Shown: in pieces, positions 1 through 5,856 of the stretch | Layout: every line of letters starts with the position of its first letter | How positions within the stretch are numbered: position 1 is the stretch's first letter | NCBI GenBank assembly: GCA_023436805.1 | Contig: JAEZHT010000029.1 | Coordinates: 1 to 17,472 of the forward strand | Length of the DNA: 17,472 nucleotides | From: Bacillota bacterium | GTDB lineage: Bacteria > Bacillota_I > Bacilli_A > Acholeplasmatales > UBA5453 | Reading direction: 5' to 3' | Program-made: the position numbers and the translations under genes | Notes under the pieces: generated by a model | Told to the model about the DNA's origin: nothing | Database searches by the model: none | The model's input: only the letters and a program-made list of their open reading frames with translations

Positions 1-197
1 CACTGGCACTTGGTGCAGCCAGTGCGGTTGAAGGGGCGAACCCTTTGACCGATGCGTTCGGTTTGGTAGCTTTGGTTGCCATGGCACCTTTAATTACAAT
101 CCAAATCATTGGTATCATCGCGAAACGTAAGACGAAACATGCAGTTGTGGTTACGGTTGAAGATGAAATCATCGATTTGAAAGGAGCATCAAAATGA
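1..197 (+). CDS. DUF1538 family membrane protein, C-terminal end (partial)
   Basis: Only the last 64 codons are in the window, read in the frame beginning at base 3 and ending at TGA 195-197. The fragment has a small-residue and glycine-rich stretch (LGAASAVEGANPLTDAFG) followed by a hydrophobic helix and a short basic and acidic tail, which is how I remember the end of DUF1538 integral membrane proteins. That family is thought to transport something across the cytoplasmic membrane, but the substrate is not established. The stop overlaps the start of the next gene (ATGA), so the two are translationally coupled, and the two following genes are PII-like. The family call rests on the last third of the protein only, so it is fairly but not fully secure. 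Confidence 0.72.
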   Translation, partial: LALGAASAVEGANPLTDAFGLVALVAMAPLITIQIIGIIAKRKTKHAVVVTVEDEIIDLKGASK

Positions 198-514
198 AAC
201 TATTGATTACCATCGTGCCTAAAGGTAAAGCCGATGCAGTCGCTAAAGTCATTCACCAAGGGATGATTCATTTTCAAACCACGATGTTAGGTAAAGGGAC
301 AGCACCGAGTGAAATCATCGATATGCTCTGCATGGGCAATCGTGATAAAGAAGTATTATTTTCAGTGATTGATGACCAAGATGTCAACCCAATCTTTGAT
401 GATTTAAATAGCGAATTTGATTTTGAGCATTCCCACATTGGGGTCGCATTCACCGTGGATGTTGACTCGATTGGTAAACTGGGGTATGACTTCTTGTATC
501 AGGAGGAAGACTAA
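194..514 (+). CDS. PII-like signalling protein (first of a pair)
   Basis: This 106-residue protein has the size and beta-alpha-beta rhythm of the PII (GlnB) superfamily: a first strand MKLLITIVPKGKAD, a helix, a strand with EVLFSVID, and a C-terminal strand region around IGVAFTVDVDS. It lacks the classic GlnB T-loop with a modifiable tyrosine, so it is a divergent PII-like protein and not GlnB itself. PII proteins are cytoplasmic trimers that bind nucleotides and small metabolites and often control a neighbouring transporter. The start overlaps the DUF1538 stop by four bases and has AAGGAG eight bases or so upstream. It is followed two bases later by a second PII-like gene. I infer that it gates or senses for the DUF1538 protein; the ligand is unknown. 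Confidence 0.7.
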   Translation: MKLLITIVPKGKADAVAKVIHQGMIHFQTTMLGKGTAPSEIIDMLCMGNRDKEVLFSVIDDQDVNPIFDDLNSEFDFEHSHIGVAFTVDVDSIGKLGYDFLYQEED

Positions 515-516
515 TT

Positions 517-849
517 ATGGAAGCACAATCAGTGATTCTATTCATCTGCAATCATGGGTATGCGTATGATGCCATGGCTGAAGCTCGCAAGGCTGGAGCT
601 CGTGGTGGCACGATCATTCATGGTAGAAGCAGTGTATCTACAGAAAAACAAAAATTCTTTGGCATCACCATCCATTCTGAAAAGGATATTTTGATGGTGG
701 TTTGTAAAGAAGAACAAAAAAATGATTTGATGAAAGCCATGACTTCGAAGTATGGGGTATCCACCCAAGCGAGAGGTTTGTGTTTTTCAATGAAAGTTGA
801 AGATTCGATTGGATTTAGTTTCGAACCCTTAGACTTCAAGGTAGAATAA
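517..849 (+). CDS. PII-like signalling protein (second of a pair)
   Basis: This 110-residue protein is closer to standard PII proteins than its neighbour. It has the ARKAGARGGTIIHGRSS segment at about residues 22-39, typical of the second strand and the base of the T-loop, then a DILMVVCKEEQKNDLMKAM strand-helix segment at about residues 58-76. The T-loop is short and has no obvious uridylylation tyrosine. An AGGAGGAAG ribosome site lies just upstream, inside the end of the preceding gene. A membrane protein plus two unequal PII-like proteins suggests a heteromeric or two-input sensor for one transporter. After the stop comes a 42-base gap with a weak CCCTA/TAGGG hairpin and then an AEC permease gene that may belong to the same transcript. 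Confidence 0.76.
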   Translation: MEAQSVILFICNHGYAYDAMAEARKAGARGGTIIHGRSSVSTEKQKFFGITIHSEKDILMVVCKEEQKNDLMKAMTSKYGVSTQARGLCFSMKVEDSIGFSFEPLDFKVE

Positions 850-891
850 GCACCCCTACCAATTTAGGGTCAAACTAAAGGAAGGTTTTTT

Positions 892-1899
892 ATGTCAACA
901 TTATGGTTTGCAATCAACGCCATCATGCCGATTGTGCTTTTGATTGTGTTGGGTTACGGTTTAATGAGGGTACATTTTCTCGATGAAAAATTCTTAAAAA
1001 TGGCGAATCGATTTGTGTTTTTCATCGCTTTACCCGTATTATTAGCGAAAAATATATACGATGTCGACTCGATTGGACAAATCGAGTTTGACATTGTCAT
1101 CATTGCATGTTTAGGCATTTTATTGCTATTCTTAATCGGACTATTGATTGTGAAGTGGATGGTACCTAAAGATGAGCGTAAAGGCGTGGTATTACAATGT
1201 ATATTCCGCTCTAATTTCGCCATCATCGGCTTACCTTTAGCAACTTCTTTAGGTGGTAATGGTGCGGCAGCATTGGTATCTATATTAGCCGCATTCACCA
1301 TTCCTTTGTTTAATATTTTGGCTGTATTGTCGTTAACCATGTACAATAAAGAACATGGCAGCTTAAACATTAAAAAAGTGGTTCACGATGTTGTGAGAAA
1401 CCCACTCATCATTGGTGTCGTGGTTGGGTCTATCGTATTGGTTCTCCGTGAATTCATCCCTATGGTGGATGGCGAAAAGGTCTTTACCATCAAACGCGAT
1501 ATTCCATTTTTCTATCAAGCCGTGAAATACGTTGCTGACATCGCTTCACCACTTGCTTTGATTGTCTTGGGTGGTCAGTTTAAGTTTAAAGCACTCGCCT
1601 CGATGATCAAAGAAGTATCCATTGGTGTGATTGGTCGATTGATATTCGCCCCAGCACTTGGGTTCGCTTTAATCTATTTGGCAGATGCTTTGATTCCAAG
1701 TTTTGAAATGAAAGCCAGCTATTTTGCCGGAACCATCGCGTTATTTGCATCACCAGTTGCGGTATCTTCCGCAGTCATGGCATCCGAAATGAAAGCCGAT
1801 GAATCCTTGGCAGCCCAATTGGTTGTTTGGACATCTTTATTCTCGGTATTTTCGATATTTGGAATCGTTGTTGTCCTAAGGACACTCGGATTATTGTAA
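892..1899 (+). CDS. AEC family permease (auxin efflux carrier superfamily)
   Basis: This 335-residue, strongly hydrophobic protein has about ten predicted membrane helices. The first 20 or so residues form a helix (WFAINAIMPIVLLIVLGYGL). The family-typical FRSNFAIIGLPLA segment lies near residues 104-116, before the central loop, and there is a second five-helix block from about residue 175. AEC proteins include malate and malonate permeases and carry organic anions across the cytoplasmic membrane; the substrate here cannot be read from sequence. A strong AAAGGAAGG site lies seven bases before the ATG. No promoter was seen in the short gap after the PII pair, so co-transcription is likely, and a clear terminator follows the stop codon. 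Confidence 0.85.
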   Translation: MSTLWFAINAIMPIVLLIVLGYGLMRVHFLDEKFLKMANRFVFFIALPVLLAKNIYDVDSIGQIEFDIVIIACLGILLLFLIGLLIVKWMVPKDERKGVVLQCIFRSNFAIIGLPLATSLGGNGAAALVSILAAFTIPLFNILAVLSLTMYNKEHGSLNIKKVVHDVVRNPLIIGVVVGSIVLVLREFIPMVDGEKVFTIKRDIPFFYQAVKYVADIASPLALIVLGGQFKFKALASMIKEVSIGVIGRLIFAPALGFALIYLADALIPSFEMKASYFAGTIALFASPVAVSSAVMASEMKADESLAAQLVVWTSLFSVFSIFGIVVVLRTLGLL

Positions 1900-1907
1900 A
1901 TCTAATT

Positions 1908-1948
1908 ACACGATTGTCGTAAACCACAGACAATCGTGTTTTTCTTTT
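1908..1948 (+). terminator. Intrinsic terminator after the AEC permease gene
   Basis: A perfect 11-bp stem (ACACGATTGTC at 1908-1918 with GACAATCGTGT at 1929-1939) encloses a 10-base loop. It is followed by a T-rich run interrupted by one C. It sits nine bases after the stop and ends region A. Confidence 0.9.
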
Positions 1949-1976
1949 GATAATCGTCCAGGTTTTGTAAAGATTG

Positions 1977-1985
1977 TGTTAAAAT
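1977..1985 (+). promoter_or_regulatory. Candidate extended -10 promoter for the VTC/DUF4956 unit
   Basis: TG at 1977-1978, one base, then TAAAAT at 1980-1985 makes an extended -10 element. No good -35 hexamer stands at the right distance. It lies between the preceding terminator and the ATG at 2017, about 25 bases from the expected transcript start to the start codon. Confidence 0.5.
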
Positions 1986-2016
1986 AGTTACAGCAACGAT
2001 TAACGAGGTTTTTATT

Positions 2017-2733
2017 ATGGCTTTAGGTCAATCCTTCAACCGATTTGAAAAAAAATATTTAGTCACCAAAGCACAGAAAGACGAACTCGTCGATTTTTTA
2101 ACACAATACTTAACATTCGATGACTATTCTAAAGATGACTATTATACGATTTACAACCTTTATTACGACACAACCGATCAAAATATCATTCGTCAATCGG
2201 TGGATAAACCGCCGTATAAAGCGAAGTTAAGACTCAGAAGTTATACATGTCCGGTAGCACCTACCGATTTGGTATTTTTGGAAATCAAAAAGAAAATTGA
2301 AGGTAAAGTCACCAAACGTCGGGTCATCATGACCTATGAGGAAGCCAACCGGTTTGTCCTCAAAGGGGATCGTCCCAAGATGCATGATTACATGTCAAAA
2401 CAAGTATTGAATGAAATCGATTATTATTTGAAGCGAAATCCAGTTCAACCGAACTATTACATCGCCTACGAACGTCGGGCGATGGCAGATGAACAAAACT
2501 TATTGCGTGTCACGATCGATAAACGGATTGACATTAGGCGTGAAGATGTGAGTTTTTTACTTTGTGGGGGACATTCATTGTTACCAAAGGACCACTACTT
2601 AATTGAAATCAAATCGGGTGAAAACTTTCCGATTTGGTTGGCAAACAAACTATCAGAAATGAAATTATTTGCGCAAAGCTTTTCAAAATATGGTGAAGCT
2701 TACCGCATCAGTATACAAGGAGAAGAATTATAA
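2017..2733 (+). CDS. VTC domain protein (triphosphate-tunnel, polyphosphate polymerase type)
   Basis: This 238-residue protein has the features of the VTC domain. The opening is FNRFEKKYLV (residues 7-16), with the conserved R-x-E-x-K-Y pattern. A basic strand follows, KAKLRLRSY (about residues 68-76), then EIKKKIEGKVTKRRV, VTIDKRIDIR, and a closing LIEIKSGENFP strand. These charged strands would line the triphosphate tunnel. In yeast the VTC4 domain makes polyphosphate from ATP; bacterial single-domain homologues are commonly annotated as polyphosphate polymerase domain proteins, mostly without biochemical proof. There is no membrane helix. The stop shares one base with the start of the next gene, a DUF4956 membrane protein that is its usual genomic partner, so the two probably act together at the inner face of the membrane. 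Confidence 0.85.
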   Translation: MALGQSFNRFEKKYLVTKAQKDELVDFLTQYLTFDDYSKDDYYTIYNLYYDTTDQNIIRQSVDKPPYKAKLRLRSYTCPVAPTDLVFLEIKKKIEGKVTKRRVIMTYEEANRFVLKGDRPKMHDYMSKQVLNEIDYYLKRNPVQPNYYIAYERRAMADEQNLLRVTIDKRIDIRREDVSFLLCGGHSLLPKDHYLIEIKSGENFPIWLANKLSEMKLFAQSFSKYGEAYRISIQGEEL

Positions 2734-3413
2734 TGGAAAACTTTTTAAAATTACCCATGGTGAATATCACATACACCACGGTCTTAATCGTGCTTGTGAT
2801 GACCACCTTATTAGGGATGTTATTATCCTTAGCACTCGCTTATATTAGACGTAAAGAAGGGTATGACCGTTCGTTTGTCGTGACTTTATTGTTGTTACCG
2901 CTGATCATTTCTATCATCATCATGTTGGTATCCGATAACGTCGCGAGAGCCTTTAGTTTGGCCGGTGTATTTACGTTGGTTCGTTTCAGAACAACCATCA
3001 GTGATACGAAAGACATCACCTTCGTCTTTTCAACCGTAGCCATCGGTTTAGCCACCGGGATGGGCTATATTGGCTATGCTATGATCATCACGGCGTTCAT
3101 CATTGCTGTACTTTTATTGATTCACGTATTCAAACTCGATGAAATCAAAGACAACCATGCCAAACTCAAAATTGTGGTCCCTGAAAGCTTAAACTATGTA
3201 GGTGCTTTTGAACCTGTATTGATTGAATACTGTTCACATGCCAAACTTAAAAAAGTAAAAACAACCGATTTTGGTACGACCTTTGAACTGACTTATTTGA
3301 TTAACATGAAAAGTGGCATCAATCAAAAATCGTTCATCGATGATTTGAGGGTCATCAACGGCAATTTAAACATCATTTTGACGCAGGAGTATCTTGAAAG
3401 AGCTGTTGACTAA
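2733..3413 (+). CDS. DUF4956 membrane protein, VTC partner
   Basis: This 226-residue protein has several membrane helices in its first 140 residues: about 12-38, 48-66, 85-108 and 112-134. A soluble C-terminal domain of about 85 residues follows. The loop VFTLVRFRTTISDTKDI (about residues 79-95) is the conserved RFR-containing signature of DUF4956. AAGGAGAAG lies close upstream and the start overlaps the VTC stop (TAATG), so translation is coupled. In many Bacillota the same pair sits beside a CotH kinase-like gene; none is seen here. Function is unknown. One reading is that it anchors the VTC protein or moves its product, which is inference. Confidence 0.83.
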   Translation: MENFLKLPMVNITYTTVLIVLVMTTLLGMLLSLALAYIRRKEGYDRSFVVTLLLLPLIISIIIMLVSDNVARAFSLAGVFTLVRFRTTISDTKDITFVFSTVAIGLATGMGYIGYAMIITAFIIAVLLLIHVFKLDEIKDNHAKLKIVVPESLNYVGAFEPVLIEYCSHAKLKKVKTTDFGTTFELTYLINMKSGINQKSFIDDLRVINGNLNIILTQEYLERAVD

Positions 3414-3416
3414 GCC

Positions 3417-3848
3417 ATGAAATCATTTCAATATCGAATCTCCATTGAAATCGAATTACCGCGTCAAAAAGTGGTAGAAACGTTGTTTGATTATGACCAA
3501 TTCGTGAATTACCAAGAACCACCGCTCAAGTCGTATACCTTAAAACAGGGTAATTACTTACAACCAAATGCAATCGTCGATTTGGTTTATCTGTATAAAA
3601 AACAAGAAATTCACATGGCAGAAATCACCGTAGAATGTGATTTACCCAACCGTATTCACCAACTCTACATCTTAGGTGAAGTTAAAAACAAGTGTATATC
3701 GCATTTCATAGAAACCAAAAAAGGGACTTTATGGACGATGGATGTGACCTTCCAATTTCCTAAAGACGATGGTCAAGACAAACTCGAATACATGAAGAAA
3801 ACCGAAGAAGACATGATTACTTTCAAACATTACGTGGAGAACTTATGA
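3417..3848 (+). CDS. SRPBCC (START-like) domain protein
   Basis: This 143-residue protein starts with a strand and helix, MKSFQYRISIEIELPRQKVVETLFDYDQFVNYQ. That pattern, charged strand then V-x-x-x-L-F-D helix, is typical of SRPBCC or polyketide-cyclase-like folds, which form a hydrophobic pocket for lipids or other small ligands. Alternating strands follow through residue 115, and the last 25 residues can form the long C-terminal helix of the fold. No signal peptide or membrane helix is present. It begins three bases after the DUF4956 stop with only a weak ribosome site, and overlaps the next gene by four bases, so it is part of the same unit. The fold call is by pattern and is moderate; the ligand is unknown. 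Confidence 0.6.
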   Translation: MKSFQYRISIEIELPRQKVVETLFDYDQFVNYQEPPLKSYTLKQGNYLQPNAIVDLVYLYKKQEIHMAEITVECDLPNRIHQLYILGEVKNKCISHFIETKKGTLWTMDVTFQFPKDDGQDKLEYMKKTEEDMITFKHYVENL

Positions 3849-4333
3849 TCCGATTAGCAACCGAACAAGATATTAAACAGATACAAGCCATTTATAAAGA
3901 CGGTAGAGCACTGATTGCTTCCTACGGTTCACCACAGTGGCAAAACAATTATCCAATGCTATCAGTGACAGTATCTGACATTGAAAAGCATGCATTATAC
4001 GTCTATGAAGACGAGGAAATCCTCGGTGTCATGACGGTATTTGATTATGAATCCACCTATGATGAAATTGAAGGGGCTTGGTTATCGAATTTACCCTATA
4101 AAGTCATTCACCGTATCGCCACCAAAGCAGGCCATTACGGCAAAGGCATTTCAAAAGCATTGATTGAATATGTGTTTAACGATTTAAATGCACAAAGCAT
4201 TCGGATCGATACCCATGAACTCAATATCCCGATGCAAAACCTACTTAAGAAGATGGATTTCACGTATTGTGGGAAAATCTACTTGAATCAAACCACAGAC
4301 CGGATGCGTCTGGCTTATCAAAAAGACAAATAA
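3845..4333 (+). CDS. GNAT family N-acetyltransferase
   Basis: This 162-residue protein has the GNAT layout. An N-terminal IRLATEQDIKQIQAIYKDG strand-helix comes first, then the LGVMTVFDY strand. The acetyl-CoA loop and helix HYGKGISKALIEYVF (about residues 97-111) and the final NIPMQNLLKKMDFTYCGKIYL segment (about residues 127-147), typical of motif B, complete it. It would transfer an acetyl group to an amine substrate that cannot be predicted. GGAG lies five bases before the ATG, which overlaps the previous stop (ATGA). It ends the VTC/DUF4956 unit, and no terminator is evident before the tRNA promoter that begins 13 bases later. Whether it works with the upstream genes or only rides on the transcript is open. 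Confidence 0.85.
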   Translation: MIRLATEQDIKQIQAIYKDGRALIASYGSPQWQNNYPMLSVTVSDIEKHALYVYEDEEILGVMTVFDYESTYDEIEGAWLSNLPYKVIHRIATKAGHYGKGISKALIEYVFNDLNAQSIRIDTHELNIPMQNLLKKMDFTYCGKIYLNQTTDRMRLAYQKDK

Positions 4334-4346
4334 TCGAAAAAAGTCT

Positions 4347-4374
4347 TTGACAAATGAATCTTATTCATTATAAT
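4347..4374 (+). promoter_or_regulatory. Strong promoter for tRNA-Val
   Basis: Consensus TTGACA at 4347-4352 and consensus TATAAT at 4369-4374 are separated by 16 bases. The expected start, about 4381, lies a few bases before the mature tRNA at 4386. Confidence 0.9.
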
Positions 4375-4385
4375 AGATTATGCGT

Positions 4386-4460
4386 GGAGGCTTAGCTCAG
4401 CGGGAGAGCACTTGCTTGACGTGCAAGGGGTCATGGGTTCAATCCCCTTAGCCTCCACCA
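4386..4460 (+). tRNA. tRNA-Val (anticodon GAC)
   Basis: All arms can be drawn by eye. The 7-bp acceptor is GGAGGCT with AGCCTCC. The D arm GCTC/GAGC has a 7-base loop. The anticodon stem CTTGC/GCAAG holds loop TTGACGT, with anticodon GAC at 4418-4420, which reads the valine codons GUC and GUU. The variable loop is 5 bases and the T loop is TTCAATC. The discriminator A and the CCA end are encoded. The T stem ATGGG/CCCTT has one T-T mismatch at the second pair. It has its own strong promoter and is followed by a long hairpin. Confidence 0.95.
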
Positions 4461-4479
4461 TTTATATTTAAATCACACT

Positions 4480-4545
4480 GCCACCGGGTAGAACAAAACA
4501 TCGTTAGGTCTTAGAAGATGTGTTGTTGCTGGTGGCTTTTATTTT
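4480..4545 (+). terminator. Long hairpin with U-tract between tRNA-Val and pnuC (terminator or attenuator)
   Basis: An outer 8-bp stem (4480-4487 with 4529-4536, including one G-T pair) continues, after an unequal internal loop, into an inner 11-position stem (4492-4502 with 4517-4527, one mismatch) capped by a 14-base loop. TTTTATTTT follows at 4537-4545. This has the form of an intrinsic terminator for the tRNA transcript. The U-tract touches the GGAG ribosome site of pnuC (4546-4549), so it would also set pnuC expression by read-through. No separate pnuC promoter is obvious. Confidence 0.75.
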
Positions 4546-4555
4546 GGAGAAATAC

Positions 4556-5251
4556 ATGCGATTTTTGTTTGATTTATGGCAACCCATCGATTATATTTTA
4601 TGGATCGGATCAATGTTGATTTACGGTATCATCACCTTAGCCGTTGGTGGTACAGATATCGGCTATCTAATATCGATTATGATTGGCATCACTGCGTTAA
4701 TTTATACCGCTAAAGGACACATATTCGGACCTTTATTGATGGTCATATTCAGTATATTATATAGTTTAATCTCATTGAGCTTTCAGTATCATAGTGAATT
4801 CATTACCTATGGTTTTATGACCTTGCCAATGTCTATTTTAGCTGCTTTAGCGTGGTTTAAACACCCATCAAAACAATTGAAAAATCAAGTACAAGTGCGT
4901 CATTTAGACTTAAAAGGTTGGATGTTTGGCATTTTACTTACAACGATGGTAACGATCATATTTGGTACCATCATGGTGTGGTTAAATACAAAAAACATCA
5001 TTGTTAGTACTTTATCCATTAGCAGTAGTTTCATGGCGGTATATCTAACTTTTGTAAGAAGTCGATATTATGCCATCTCTTATGCCATCAATGATTTTGT
5101 TTTAGTGGTGCTATGGGCGTATGCTTACACTGTAGAACCTGAGTATTTGCCGCTAATTGTCTGTTTTGTACTGTTTTTCATTTATGATATTTATGGATTT
5201 ATCTCGTGGTCTATCATTACCAAAAATCAGTTTTCAAGCAAACCTTTTTGA
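4556..5251 (+). CDS. pnuC: PnuC-like nicotinamide riboside (vitamin) transporter
   Basis: This 231-residue protein has about seven membrane helices. It shows a PnuC-like C-terminal block: the helix FVRSRYYAISYAINDFVLVV, then a short loop, then LIVCFVLFFIYDIYGFISW (about residues 200-220), where the aromatic and acidic residues of the substrate pocket lie in this family. PnuC proteins facilitate uptake of nicotinamide riboside, which is trapped by phosphorylation for NAD synthesis; sister proteins take thiamine or riboflavin, so the exact vitamin is not certain. I place the start at ATG 4556 because GGAG lies six bases upstream; a GTG at 4520 is in frame but falls inside the terminator-like hairpin and would add an unlikely N-terminus. 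Base composition looks more AT-rich than in the fab genes. Confidence 0.8.
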   Translation: MRFLFDLWQPIDYILWIGSMLIYGIITLAVGGTDIGYLISIMIGITALIYTAKGHIFGPLLMVIFSILYSLISLSFQYHSEFITYGFMTLPMSILAALAWFKHPSKQLKNQVQVRHLDLKGWMFGILLTTMVTIIFGTIMVWLNTKNIIVSTLSISSSFMAVYLTFVRSRYYAISYAINDFVLVVLWAYAYTVEPEYLPLIVCFVLFFIYDIYGFISWSIITKNQFSSKPF

Positions 5252-5273
5252 ACATCGATGATTTTGTTATAAA
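5245..5273 (+). promoter_or_regulatory. Candidate promoter for the cytochrome b5-like lipoprotein
   Basis: An extended -10 (TG at 5265-5266, then TATAAA at 5268-5273) lies 17 bases after TTTTTG (5245-5250); TTGAAC at 5248-5253 is an alternative -35 with short spacing. It begins inside the end of pnuC. The -10 is good and the -35 weak. Confidence 0.5.
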
Positions 5274-5296
5274 CTACCCTCAAAGGGGGTTTTTGT

Positions 5297-5617
5297 ATGA
5301 AAAAAATCATCGTTTTACTCGGGCTATTGTTCTCATTCTCATTACTTGTGGGTTGTAGTGAAAAAACACCTGAAGAAGAAGGTAGAACATTTACCCTCGC
5401 TGAACTTGCCAATTTTGATGGACAAAGTGGTCGACAAGCCTATGTAGCAGTCGATGGTGTAGTATATGATGTCACAAACGCAAGCAACTGGTCGAATGGG
5501 TCTCATAATGGACAACGTTTGGCTGGCACAGACGCGTCATCTGTGATCTTATCCAGCCCACATGGCAAATCTGTACTCGCTGGCTTACCTGTGGTAGGCA
5601 CCCTAGTAACCGACTAA
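5297..5617 (+). CDS. Lipoprotein with cytochrome b5-like heme/steroid-binding domain
   Basis: This 106-residue precursor starts with MKKIIVLLGLLF and a lipobox LVGC, so Cys20 should be lipid-anchored on the outer face of the membrane. Residues 31-106 match the short bacterial cytochrome b5-like domain: FTLAELANFDGQSGRQAYVAVDGVVYDVT, then a W-NGSHNGQ-LAG segment, PHGKS and a closing VVGTLV. His69 (SHNG) and the His of PHG (about 89) are candidate heme-iron ligands. Relatives bind heme or a steroid, and the ligand here is not determined. It has an AAAGGGGG ribosome site seven bases before the ATG, its own likely promoter and a terminator after it, so it is probably a single-gene unit. Confidence 0.85.
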   Translation: MKKIIVLLGLLFSFSLLVGCSEKTPEEEGRTFTLAELANFDGQSGRQAYVAVDGVVYDVTNASNWSNGSHNGQRLAGTDASSVILSSPHGKSVLAGLPVVGTLVTD

Positions 5618-5701
5618 AAAGTCACGATATTTTAATGAAAATCGATTCATTTGAACCTATTTAAAAAGATTCTATATAAAATAAAAAACAGTGGTTTTTC
5701 G

Positions 5702-5733
5702 CACCTATAAGCAATTATACGGTGTTTTTTTTT
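5702..5733 (+). terminator. Intrinsic terminator after the cytochrome b5-like lipoprotein gene
   Basis: CACC (5702-5705) pairs with GGTG (5721-5724), and ATAA (5707-5710) with TTAT (5715-5718), around a 4-base loop. Nine T's follow at 5725-5733. The stem is short with small internal loops, but the T-run is strong. The stretch from 5618 to 5701 is AT-rich and holds no gene that I can see. Confidence 0.75.
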
Positions 5734-5752
5734 GTTTTATTCTATAAATTAC

Positions 5753-5765
5753 TTTGAAATTCAAG
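5753..5765 (+). promoter_or_regulatory. Degenerate FabT-like inverted repeat
   Basis: TTTGA, three bases, TCAAG. It contains the perfect core TTGAA-A-TTCAA (5754-5764) and departs from the TTTGAnnnTCAAA pattern in the last base. It lies about 30 bases before the -35 of the acc-fab promoter. AT-rich chance matches are possible. Confidence 0.3.
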
Positions 5766-5795
5766 ATATTAAAAACGCTTACAATTTTTATGGGG

Positions 5796-5824
5796 TTTAC
5801 AAGCAGGATTGATGGTGCTAAAAT
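5796..5824 (+). promoter_or_regulatory. Main candidate promoter of the acc-fab operon
   Basis: TTTACA (5796-5801) and TAAAAT (5819-5824) are separated by exactly 17 bases, five of six matches each to the vegetative consensus. The expected start near 5831 falls inside a palindrome and would give a leader of about 228 bases before accB. Confidence 0.7.
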
Positions 5825-5826
5825 AG

Positions 5827-5836
5827 GTGCATGCAC
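5827..5836 (+). promoter_or_regulatory. Palindrome GTGCATGCAC at the expected transcript start
   Basis: A perfect 10-bp palindrome begins three bases after the -10 box and covers the expected +1. It differs only at two symmetric positions from the palindrome at 6021-6030, so the two may be copies of one operator. Confidence 0.35.
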
Positions 5837-5841
5837 GTATA

Positions 5842-5856
5842 TTTTGAACATCAAAA
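5842..5856 (+). promoter_or_regulatory. FabT-like operator in the acc-fab leader
   Basis: TTTTGA (5842-5847), ACA, TCAAAA (5851-5856) is a perfect inverted repeat. It contains TTTGAnnnTCAAA, which is the core of the operator of FabT, the MarR-family repressor of fatty-acid genes in Lactobacillales, as I recall it. It is placed just after the expected start point, where a bound repressor would block transcription. No fabT gene is in the window. Confidence 0.5.

Noticed and set aside
850..891. Terminator between the second PII-like gene and the AEC gene
   Set aside because: The CCCTA/TAGGG stem is only five base pairs and no T-run follows it directly; the Ts come after the ribosome site.
954..1370. 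138-codon antisense frame inside the AEC gene
   Set aside because: It is a shadow of a clear membrane protein; its own translation has no domain features and no ribosome site.
4520..4555. GTG start 12 codons earlier for pnuC
   Set aside because: It falls inside the terminator-like hairpin and has no ribosome site, while ATG 4556 has GGAG at the right distance.
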